Position numbers and translations under genes: made by a program. Below the pieces are notes generated by a model. It was given only the letters and a program-made list of their open reading frames with translations, had not been told where the DNA came from and made no database searches. Source: Warburgia ugandensis (taxonomy: Eukaryota > Streptophyta > Magnoliopsida > Canellales > Canellaceae). Taken from it: DNA of 64,000 nt. Numbering within the stretch: the first letter of the stretch is position 1; each line of letters opens with the position of its first letter. Where the stretch lies: positions 2,390,001 to 2,454,000 of the forward strand of contig CP141135.1 of assembly GCA_035236585.1 (NCBI GenBank), written 5' to 3'. Positions 13,701 to 25,700 of this stretch are shown piece by piece.

Positions 13701-16700
13701 CTCTTAAGGTTAATATTTGAAAAGATCATGACACCCACCATCATGTCCAGCATATCGTCGAGCCTTGTTATGGGAAATTGATACTTGACTATGATTTTAT
13801 TGATCGCTCGATTGTCTACACACATCCTCCATCACCTATCTTTCTTGGGTGTGAGCAGTGCAGGTAGGCACAAGAACTCAAGCTGTCCCGAATGAAACCT
13901 TTCCTTAATAATTCATCCACCTGTTTCTTCAATTCAGCATGCTCAGTAGAATTCATTTTGGAGTGGGGAAGGTTTGGGAGACTCGATTCAAGGATCAGAT
14001 CGATATGGTGCTCAATATCCCTCATGGGAGATAACTCATTTGGTAAATCATCAGGAAAAACATTTTGATACTCATGTAGAATGGGTGCTACCTCGCTCGG
14101 GTACTCAAGAGTTGGCAACGATGGGGTCTCTTTTGCTACTATGGCATAGAAGAAAGGCTAATCTCTAATGTTCCTCGCAAATGTGTTGGTGCTAACAATG
14201 TGTAGGCCTTTAGCTTTCACCTTGCCCTCCATGATTGCTTTGTTGTTTCCTTCTTTTTGCTTAGGTGGCACTTTTGGTGGTAGAGGATTGAGTTGGATCC
14301 TCTTGCCGTCATGCAAGAAAGAGCACGAATTAGACCGGCTATAAATAGTAAGCCATATTATAAAGCTATGGCCTACCTAAAATAATGTGACATGCATCCA
14401 TAGGTACCACATCACACCATAAGGTGTCTTTATATGTTGGAAATTCAATGGGACCTTGTCACCTTTGAGTAACTGGGAATGATGAAGAAGCATCAACCCA
14501 CTCAACTCTCTAAGGTCTAGGGTGGGAAAGGGACGAGGCCTAAGCGGGAGATAGCATGAGTGGAAATTATATTCGTGCAACTCCTACTATTGATTACAAC
14601 TTTACAATTCTTTTCACCACTCTTGACATATGTATGAAAAATGTTTGTCTACACTAATCATCACTACCCTTTGGGTGTGTGAGAGCACACCTAACAACCA
14701 CTACACATGGAGTATTACCCTCCCTATGGGGCCCACAGGTCTATCACACCATGGCAACTCTTTGATTGTTTGCCTCATGGGCCTCCCCCTCATTGTTGGC
14801 TTCACCAATAAGCTCATAAACCTCCTCGGGCCATCCTTTATACCCATTGTCCACATCCTTGCCCTCTATAAATAGGGATTTAGAGGTGGTCCTAGAAGGG
14901 CATTGTGCAGCAACATGTCCAAATCCTTGACATTGATAATACTTAATGTTGCTGTTTACCCTTGAACCCTCTCTTAACACAACCTTTTCTTTATCGAAAT
15001 TAGATGCTGCAGTTGCTTGAGTTCTAGGTTGTTGATTCCCAAATGTAGATTTAGCCTCGGTTTATTGAGTAGTGGGTTGCCGTTTGAGATACCGCTCTAA
15101 TTCTTGCACTATCCGTTAGGTGTGATCTATGGAATTTATATTATGGGGAATGAGTTCAGGGAGAAGGCCTATCCTAAACCTAGACATGGTCACAACGGGA
15201 TCCTTCTTTATCATAAACTCATAGAACCAAGCAATGTAGACAGACCTCACTGGGGTAAGTTTTGCGACTTATTTAGTAAACTAGAATGGTAGGACAAGGG
15301 AACAGATTTCTCTGTTAGCCTTTCCTTCATGTTCTCTCAAGTGGAAATGGGTGGACGCATGGTTGCAGCTCATTGACACTCCAAATTGGTCCAATAGAGC
15401 TTTTCTTGACCAATCATTTTAATCTTTGCAAACTGGACCCGCTAGTCTTCAGACATTTTATACTAGTCAAAGTAATGATCCATGTTTGCAAGTTAGTCAA
15501 GAAATTGCTTTGGATTTAGTTTGCCATTATAGGTAGGGGCCTCATGCTTGACAGATTTCAGGGTCCAATTTTCAGCGATATGTCGCCCATAATCGCGATG
15601 ATGGTGATTACCACCTTCTCTGTGGTTACCTCGCTCTTGCATGGCCGTCTAGCATGCGCATTACCTATAGAGGTTTGGTCTTGACTCTAAGTTTTCAATG
15701 CAGGAACCCTTATAATCTAGTCCCGCTGTCAGCTCAGCATGTTGGTTGATTACACAATCATTCATCTCAACCAACTGTGCCTGAATTTCCTGAAGGATTT
15801 TGCTGGTAGGACTGACTCATACGGGTGGACATATACTAGGATTCCTTGACGCTTGACAATTAAACATCCTACGACTCTATGGGAAGTACCCTAAACCTAT
15901 ATTCAATGCTCTAAATCTAAATGGAATTGTCACACAACACCTTTAGAATACATCTAAACACAACAACCTATCATGTGCTTCGCAAAGTTTGTCGATCTAC
16001 GCGGTTAGCTTGTCGGGGTGCATCCCCAGGTAAACAACAATCATGTTCTATGATACGTGTGAAGCACGGAAAAATCTAATGCAAATCCATTTGGGGGGGG
16101 GGGGGGGGTTGGACAAATGCAAACTAATGCAGATCCTAAGCGACCTTATGCTCTTACACCAAATTTGATGTAGGACAGCATGCAAAATGACCTAATCTAT
16201 ATGCTGATATTATATCATCATTAACTTAAATAAGAAAACTTAAATCAAATTACAACAAGCATTTTAACATGCAGAAAATCAGTCTTAATTAGCATGAATA
16301 GCCTACAATGAGTTACAGGATCTGCAGACTGCTCCAGATCTCTACTGGTTAAGGTAAAATCGAAGTTTCAATCAGGATCGTCTCTCTAATTGGCGACTAA
16401 TCCTGATTAAGCTTCAGATCTAGGGTTTAGGAATTTAATGCAGGATAAGAATTCTAGATTATTACTGGTACAAATCACGTAACCACACACAACTCAGAAA
16501 TCATCTGTTAAAAGATAAGGTAGAAAAGTACTGTCTTATAGAATAGGATGAAGCAATAGTAATTTGGCCTTGTACTGAATGCGTTTTCACGCCCACGGGA
16601 AGGAAGCTAGAACGAGGAATCCGCCAAATCTAACAGAATTTACATTCATTCTTCATCAAAAACTACTTATACAAGAGAGAAAGATCTTAAGTAGGGGACA

Positions 16701-19700
16701 TCCAACCCTAATTTAGAAAAGAGACAAAATTGCCAAATAAATATCTTAAGAAACCTAATACCCTTAATGGTAAACTAATGCAAATCCTGAGCGACCTTAT
16801 GCTCTGACACCAAATTTGATGTAGGACAGCATGCAAAATGACCTAATCTATATGCTGAGATTATATCAGCATTAACTTAAATAAGAAAACTTAAATCAAA
16901 TTACAACAAGCATTTTAACATGCAGAAAATCAGTCTTAATTAGCATGAATAGCCTACAATGAGTTACAGGATCTGCATCGCCTCCCAGATCTCTACTGGT
17001 TAAGGTAAAATCGAAGTTTCAATCAGGATCGTCTCTCTAATTGGCGACTAGTCCTGATTAAGCTTCAGATCTAGGGTTTAGGAATTTAATGCAGGATAAG
17101 AATTCTAGATTATTACTGGTACAAATCACGTAACCACACACAACTCAGAAATCATCTGTTAAAAGATAAGGTAGAAAAGTACTGTCTTATAGAATAGGAT
17201 GAAGCAATAGTAATTTGGCCTTGTACTGAATGCGTTTTCACGCCCACGGGAAGGAAGCTAGAACGAGGAATCCGCCAAATCTAACAGAATTTACATTCAT
17301 TCTTCATCAAAAACTACTTATACAAGAGAGAAAGATCTTAAGTAGGGGACATCCAACCCTAATTTAGAAAAGAGACAAAATTGCCAAGTAAATATCTTAA
17401 GAAACCTAATACCCTTAATGGTAAACTAATGCAAATCCTAAGCGACCTTATGCTCTTACACCAAATTTGATGTAGGACAGCATGCAAAATGACCTAATCT
17501 ATATGCTGAGATTATATCAGCATTAACTTAAATAAGAAAACTTAAATCAAATTACAACAAGCATTTTAACATGCAGAAAATCAGTCTTAATTAGCATGAA
17601 TAGCCTACAATGAGTTACAGGATCTGCAGACTGCTCCAGATCTCTACTGGTTAAGGTAAAATCGAAGTTTCAATCAGGATCGTCTCTCTAATTGGCGACT
17701 AGTCCTGATTAAGCTTCGGATCTAGGGTTTAGGAATTTAATGCAGGATAAGAATTCTAGATTATTACTGGTACAAATCACGTAACCACACACAACTCAGA
17801 AATCATCCGTTAAAAGATAAGGTAGAAAAGTACTGTCTTATAGAATAGGATGAAGCAATAGTAATTTGGCCTTGTACTGAATGCGTTTTCACACCCACGG
17901 GAAGGAAGCTAGAACGAGGAATCCGCCAAATCTAACAGAATTTACATTCATTCTTCATCAAAAACTACTTATACAAGAGAGAAAAAGATCTTAAGTAGGG
18001 GACATCCAACCCTAATTTAGAAAAGAGACAAAATTGCCAAGTAAATATCTTAAGAAACCTAATACCCTTAATGGTAAATATCCCAAGTAAACTAAACTAT
18101 TACATAACATAAAAAAGAAGAAGAAGTGGGATGATGGTCCCCATCACTTATGACTGATTCAGAAGAAGCTGTTCAAAAGATACTGCTAATGCATTTTGCT
18201 TAGAGACTTTAGAGCTCATCCTGTTCTCATCAATCCCATTCAGCAACTGGCTTTTCTTCTTTCACATAGTTTGAACAAACTCAATTTTGCATTAAAGAAC
18301 AGTGAAGGAGCCAAGTAGCAACTACAGGGTATTGTACCGCTTATCTGATTACCCCTACTGCCACCTTCTTGGATTTCATGTTGTCAGAGACTTTAGACCA
18401 AGGTCCAAGTTGCGAAGTTTGATTGTGTGCAGCTAATGGGGATGGAGGGTGGATTGCATTGTCCTAACCGTTTTCTCTTTCATGAAATCCTGAAGTCTGT
18501 CAAATAAGGGCATCAAAATTGTTTGCATTTTTTAGCGGTTATCAAGTTTTTAGAACTGCAAAGATATTGTTCCATAATAGTTCCCAAACATATCCCTTGC
18601 ACAAAATCAAATAGGTCCAAGGTTTGAGAAAAATCCCTTAGCCTAAAGGTTTCAGAAAAATCTGAAATAAATTATAAAGTGCATTAGTGGTGTCTGATGT
18701 TCACTTCCATCCTTTTGTACTCAAATATTGGCTAGAGCACTTTGATTCATCACAACAAGTCTTTGCATGTTCCAACTGGCATGTGTGCATTTATTTGTTG
18801 TGCTAAGAATTTCTTTATATTCTTAACTAATTAATTCCAATGGAAAGAAGTCATAGCATAGGGCACTCTTGTACAGACAGACCACTTATGTAAAATGGAA
18901 AATTGGTGGGTGAGCTAAGATAAGTACTTCAGTAGGTTTAGTTGACCAGGAAGTACCATCACTGAATCTTCACAAAAGATCTGACTGTCCATCCATGGGA
19001 CAACATTTTATTTCTTTGCGATAGGTTCGGTGAGTATAGTTTGGGAGGGACATCTTCATCCATCTCAAAGTGTTTTATCCAGATATCATGTGAGCAGTTT
19101 GTATCACACTGCATTTGTCTCTAAAGTCATATTCTTCATTCATCCACAAAATGTGCTTTTATCTTTTCTTTTCATTGTTCTAAGATTGATATCTCAGTAG
19201 CATCAGTAGAAAAACAGGCTTTGTTCCTGTAAACTTTAATAAAAGAAGCATGGAAAGTTTCTATTTAACTCATGTAAAGATCGGTATTTGACACTTAGGT
19301 TTCAATTTATGGTTTCGGTGCTTTCCTTCTCCTACCATTTCTTTGGTACAAAGCATTTTTTGTATTTCGCTTTTTTCTTTTTTTTTTAGATGGTGTTTGT
19401 GAAGCAGTTATTAGAAGCTGTATTAAGTTTTCTAGTTCTTCACTGTTATACATTAAAGAGACCTTATTGAAGAAATATTCTTTTTCTATTTCTTTACCAG
19501 GGACCATTACAGCACTCAAGTGATGAAGTTGGTGGTGGAGTACTTAGCAGATTCAGATTCTCTCACCTCAGATCATCATCTTTGGGTGATGTTAACTTTG
19601 GGCTTGGGTGCCGGATAGTTGATCTTCGTACTTCAACAATAAAGATTGATGCAGAACAGACAGATCTTCGGTTTTGCTTCAGAATAATTTCTCCCTGTAA

Positions 19701-22700
19701 AACATACACACTCCAGGTATCTAATTTTTGGACACTAGCTGTTAGATTTCTCTCATTTTTGAAAAGAATTTTCTTTTCAAGTGGGGAGTCTGCTTCAATT
19801 GCTGTCTAATCTGGTAAATCTTTCAGAGAGGAATTCTCTGCCCACATGCACATGCACATGCCTACACATACACATATATATTCGACAATGACAGGAATGA
19901 TGGATGAACTTAATGAACAATTTACCGAGCTCTCATGCTTGCTTTGTTTTCAACAGGCTGAAAATGGGGCAGACCGAATGGATTGGGTTGATAAAATTAC
20001 AGCGGTTATTGCATCCCTTCTAACTTCTTTCCAAGAACAGGTTGATCTCTGGATTCTTTTCTTAATTTTCATTGTTTTGATGTTTTTATAGCACTTATAT
20101 AAATGCTATCAGAACATGCAAATTCTTACTAGAAGAAGTCTGGGTGGACCAATTCGCAGCTTGCTCCTGCTAGAGCAAATACGGATAATGACATCATCGC
20201 TGAAGCTGGTGGTTCTGATTCTCTCTTAATGGATGGTGGTGCTTCCAATGCAAGATCAGAAGATGAAATGAAAGTCAAAGGACATGATAGTGTTCTCACA
20301 GTTCTCAGAAAAATTGCTGGGAATGATGTGTGTGCAGAATGTGGCACTACTGAACCAGAGTGGGCGTCACTAAATCTTGGGATTGTGATATGCATTGAAT
20401 GCTCTGGTGTTCATAGGAACCTTGGGGTTCACATTTCGAAGGTAAATGCCTCATTAGGTTTATGATTTTCCATATCCGCTTGTTATTTTCTTTGATGTTA
20501 GACAACTTTGTCTGGATACTAGCAAATACGTAGTTACTTGAACCCATTGTTGTTACATAATAGTGAAGGTAGCTATATTGGGTTTAATACTTCAAGTGAA
20601 GAAAAAAACTTTGACATTCGATTTAGTTTCTGTAAGTTCTTATAATTTTGTTAAAAATAGTAAGTGTATCCTTGGTACTGCAAACATGATAGGTGAGCCA
20701 CAGCTCAACCCCGGAAGAATTTGAAGGTGGTAACTTGTACCATGTGGTGACGTGGAAGATTTTTGTACCTAAAGTTGGGAAGCGGGTCACTTGTTTGGAA
20801 CTGTTATCATCTGCTATGTTCTGGTAGTAGGGGCTTTTGGCTCTGATCTGCTTACATTCTCACTACTTACCACTAGTTCTGAGGATGATGACTTCATCTT
20901 ATGCTGACCTTTGCATATGGCAAGATCTTCTTATATTTGTAAAGTTTGCAGGTCCAGTCTTGATGTGTGTACATTAATATGTTAATCGTCAGAAACATTG
21001 TTTCTTTCGATATTGTAAGTTTAAACATCTTAACAACCAGAAAAACTCTAGTCGCATTGATGATTGTTTGTTGCACTTTCATTGTTTTATTATGGCCAAC
21101 AAGAAATCCTGCCATTCCCAAATTACCTTCTGTTGTGTGTGAAATTGCATGTATACTATACATGCCTATGTTTTTACTCTTAATATACATGGAAGGGATC
21201 CTAGGCCGTTGGATTCCTTTGTTCAAAATTTTGTAAACCATCTAGCATCTATGATGTTGAGATGCTTCAACTATAGATATCAGATTCAACATGGGTCTTG
21301 TTAAAGTTTTCTTGATGTAATGTGCTCTTCTTTAATTTTGAGGATCCCTAGATGTAGCTTCTGAAGCACTGCAGGCTGTTTTCATTGGAACCTGCAAGTT
21401 CTTACTAAAAGAAAGTGCTGATTGGGTGATGTAGTATGGTTCCAATTGTCGGTGAATGAAACCTGCTGCATTCTTTTCCTTCTAAGAAAACAACAACAGG
21501 AAAAAATAAAAAGAAAAAAATGATGAGAGCTACACATGCTTACATGTTCTCATTGTTAACTACAATTCATAACCTGCATTCAAGAATCTTTTCCCCAGTA
21601 TGTCTTGTTTCTCTTTGCATTTTCTGACTCACCATTTTTTCTTTTAAACTTGATCTAAGAAATTACACCAGGAAATACGTTACAAGGCATTACTTTTGGT
21701 ATATTACTACCTTAGACCTATTATGAATAAATTTTCTTCCTGTTTTGCAACTAGGTCTAAGTGTATTACATCATGCCTTCCATGATTCAATTTGGCTTAT
21801 TAGCTCATTCGTGGAAGCATGTTGTTATTGTAAGGCACAGACTGTAGCTAATATTTTGCTATCAACGCAGGTGAGGTCAATAAAATTGGATGTCAAGGTT
21901 TGGGAGCCCACCATAATGGATTTATTTGGTGCCCTGGGAAATGCTTATAGTAACTCAGTCTGGGAGGAGTTGCTTCAAGTTCAGGGCAAAATGTAAATGT
22001 CTTTTATAGTTGAAATATTTATGCAGTCAGACGTATTTTCCTTTGGCACACCATTTTTACTATGTAATTAATGAGGTTGGAAGATAAACAAATCTCTTCA
22101 TCAAACTTGGCATGGAAAAAATTCCCTCAAGATAGAATCTATGTTTGTTTGGAGTGCAGGTGGTTAACTGGTTAAGTATTACAAACTCCTATTTGTTAAT
22201 ATTAAACTAATGTCTGAAAACTCAAGAGTGGACCAACTTTCTCAGGCAGTGTGTTCGTATTGGATTTAACTTTTCTGACAGGAAAATGAAAGGTCTGAAT
22301 AACCACTGCAATTTGATTGATTCACTAAAACTAATGAAATAATGAACTGAAAACTTATTTAATATTTCAGGTTTTGGATGCTTAGAATCAGTTGAAAAGA
22401 ATAATAGTTTGATTATATGTTATAGATTATCCTTTAGACATGATTAGGTTTTTGCTAAATAATTGGTTTCCGCTTATGTTGGATCAATTTTCTGAATTTT
22501 CTGATCATGATATTGATCTAAGGAAATTAAATGTTATAATGTCATGCAGGGGGGATGAATCAAACTTGCTTTCTTTGTCCTTGACAAAGCCTGGCCCAAA
22601 AGATGCCTTTGCATTGAGAGAGAAATACATCCAATCAAAGGTACTTATTCCAATCTACATTTTGTGACTAACCATTTTTTTCACTGTCTCAGAGTTGGAA

Positions 22701-25700
22701 ATCTTTCTCTTTTCATGTTTAACCACCTTGCAGTTTTCTCTCTATGTAAAACTCTAGCTTTGAACCTAGCTGTCTCTTAATTTAGTTTGGATATCGTTAT
22801 TCTGCAAAATCTTCCCGTTTTCACCTAGACATTCCTCATATGATTTGCTAGATTCTGGGGTAGAAAATTCTCAAGGTACAGCAAGTAGATTGAACCCAAT
22901 GAATGCACTGGAAACCAAGCTTGTCTTGACAATTGTTCCCCGGATCTTAGCGACAAATCTGTGGGAGCTAATTACATTTATTCTTAATTTGCACAATTAC
23001 CTGATCTATACCAGTGACTTCATGTCATAAAGACTCTTAAGTGCGACTGATACTATTTCAATCAGTGGATAGCACAAACATATGCTGCACCTAAGTATTG
23101 GTGTCAGCAGATTACCGCAAAGATCATCATAATTACAGTTAGAACTTTTGACCAATTTGCTTGAAATTCTTGTTATACTATTGTGGTATCCCTAAATCAG
23201 CCCCTTGCGCACCCATGTTTCTTGGAAGTCAATTGACAATATTGAGCAAACTCCTGTGATGTTAGACTTCTCTCTCCAGTCATGCGATTCTATTTTGTTA
23301 TGAGGAGTAGCTTAGAAAGTGTATTCCCCTTGACCAAAAACCAAACTTTAGAATGGGGTGGTTTCCACTACATGATGGGCATTCCTATGACTGTCTATAC
23401 TTGTTGGGTTACACTTTTGGTGGTCAATAAAATATAGCTTTGACCATACTCTTGATGTGCTTGAATATGCAATGGGGTGTTCAAAGGGTCTTTAAGGTCA
23501 TGCTAGGTGCTTTAAACCAATATCACAAAGTTTTAGAAGAAAACAAAGCCATTTGGATGTGTTGTATGGCTGTCAAACTCTTCAAAAAAGCTACAATGCC
23601 ATTGGTTGACAAACTATTTTTCAGATCACATGAACTTTTACTTTTCTTACCGGATTTTTGGTTTTTAGCAATAATATGTCATTTTAGAATTTTTTGAGCT
23701 TTTAAAATAAAGAGAAATACCCCTAGCAATCTAAGTTCCAAAAATTCGATTTTATAATAGGAGCCAAGAGTTGACCTTTTTTCTCCTCTTGGAGTTACGT
23801 CTTGGGACTATTTTTATTGAACTCAAAGGGTACTTCCTTATTTACATTATAATGTCTTATGTGAATGAAACTAAAATAAGTCATTTACTTAATGATATTA
23901 TAATGTGTGTAGGTGTCCTTTGTAGTGCACTGCACCCTATAACCATGCTATCTTGGGGGGTATTTTTGACAAAACAACTCTATGTCCTCTTTCAAATAAA
24001 AACACCCCTCATAAGGCCCATTCTTGTCTGAAATGATTAGGACTCTCTTGGAGAGAGAGTCCTTTGTGAATGGTTCCCTAGAGTTGTTTATCTTTAGAAA
24101 GAATTCTTTAGGATCTCCCAAAGGCTTGAGACTCCCTTTAGATAACTTGAGAGGGATCCACCTTATCCAGATGGGTGGGAATCCCTCAACATGAAGAAAT
24201 GCCTCCCTTTGGGGCTTACTTTGATTTGAAAAGGGTTAGGACTCTCTTGAAGAGTATCCTGTCCTTTTTACTCCTAGTTCTCTTCTATGACTGTGACTTT
24301 TCTTAGGACATTCAGAATAGAGCCTACTTTATCCAAAATAAATGGGGCCCTTAGATGAATCAATAGATAAAGAAAAATTCTATGTGGGTCCTTCTTAGTT
24401 TGGAAGTATTTGGACTCTCCTAGAGAGAGTCTTTAATGTTTTCTTCTAAAATTTCTGTATTTTCTAAGGCTCTTTGAAGTCTTCTAGGAAACCCAAAATC
24501 GGATCCACTTTATCCATAAAAGGGACCCATTAACATCTAAAGAAAAACTCCTCCATGAGAGACTTTTTAGTTTAAAATGTTTAGGACTCTCTTAGGGAGA
24601 GAGATAGAGTCCTTTATTTTAAGCCATCTAGGGATACACCTTATTGTAGGTGGGACCCATTATTTTCAGAAAAAAAAAGCCCCATAGGGGCTCTTCTAGT
24701 TTTAAAACATTTAGGATTTTATGTCTATTCCTTCTAGGAGACGTAAAATGGGAACTCCTTTATCTATAAGTGGGACTCATTAACCTTAATATAAAATGCC
24801 CCATAAAGGGCCTCTTGTTTTAAAAACATTTAGGATTCTCCTATAGAGAGAGTTGTTTATGTTTGCTTTTCTTAGGGCTCAAATCAGGCCCACCTTATTT
24901 ACAAGTGCGACCCCAATTTTAATCTCAAAATAAAATGGTCCATAAGGGGCTCTTTATTTTTGAAATGTTCAGAACTCTTTCATGGAGAGAGAGGGGCCGG
25001 GGGGAATAGGGGTGGCTTTTGTTGGGCTTTCTAGCAAGTCTTAGATGGGACCCACCCCAATTAAAGGTGGGAACCATTTCCATTAAAAAAGAAAATACCT
25101 TATGAGGGCTTTTTTTTTTTTTGTAAAATAGTTAGGACTCTCCCATGGGGAGAGAGTTCTATACATTTAGCTTTCTAGGAAACATAAAACGGGACTCACT
25201 TAGATGTAGGCGAGACCCATTTCCATTTAAAATGAAAATGCCCTATCAAGGGCTTCTTATTTACAAAATAGTTAGGACTCTCCCATGGAGAGAGAGTCCT
25301 ATACATGTGAGATATAAAATGGGAGTCATTTTTGGTTAGAGGTGGGACCCATTTCCATTCAAATAATAAGAGCCCCATAGGCTTGCTTCTTATCTTGAAA
25401 ACAATTGAGACTTTCTTGCAGGAGACAGTATGACACATGTTAATTTTGTAAGGAAACATAAAATAGTGCCCACTTGTTTATAGGTGGGACCCATCTCTCT
25501 CCCCCCCAGGCACCCCTCTTCCCAAACCTTTATGCCTCTTTCTTTCTATCCAGAGGAGTGGGACCCATTATTACAGTACACTCCCTTGTGCCTGCATGTT
25601 TTCTTTCTTTTCTCACTCCCTCAACTCATATTCCACTCTCATCTATCTCTCTCATTTCTTCCCATGATTCCCTTAACTCCTCTCCATGCCCAACGACTCT

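Larger units (their letters stand above)
10228..18146 (-). mobile_element. Ty3/gypsy LTR retrotransposon, degenerate, probably chromovirus-like
   Basis: A fossil element in intron 12 of the ARF-GAP gene, antisense to it. It is bounded by the 5-bp target duplication CTTAT at 10223-10227 and 18147-18151. LTRs have TGATG…CATCA ends. On the minus strand the parts run right to left: LTR block (16166-18146), a primer-binding site of initiator-tRNA-Met type next to the inner LTR end, gag with a zinc knuckle (near 14900), reverse transcriptase (about 14100-13600), RNase H (about 13300-13000), integrase (about 12840-11830), a possible chromodomain-like tail (about 11400-11290), then the 3' LTR. It is clearly broken, with probably ten or more interruptions. 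By eye roughly one base in eight differs between the two end LTRs over the first 200 positions, which suggests an insertion several million years old. Confidence 0.92.

Noticed and set aside
23367-23926. CACTACA at 23367 and TGTAGTG at 23920 as ends of a small CACTA element
   Set aside because: The sequences just inside the two motifs do not continue as an inverted repeat, and no 3-bp target duplication was seen.
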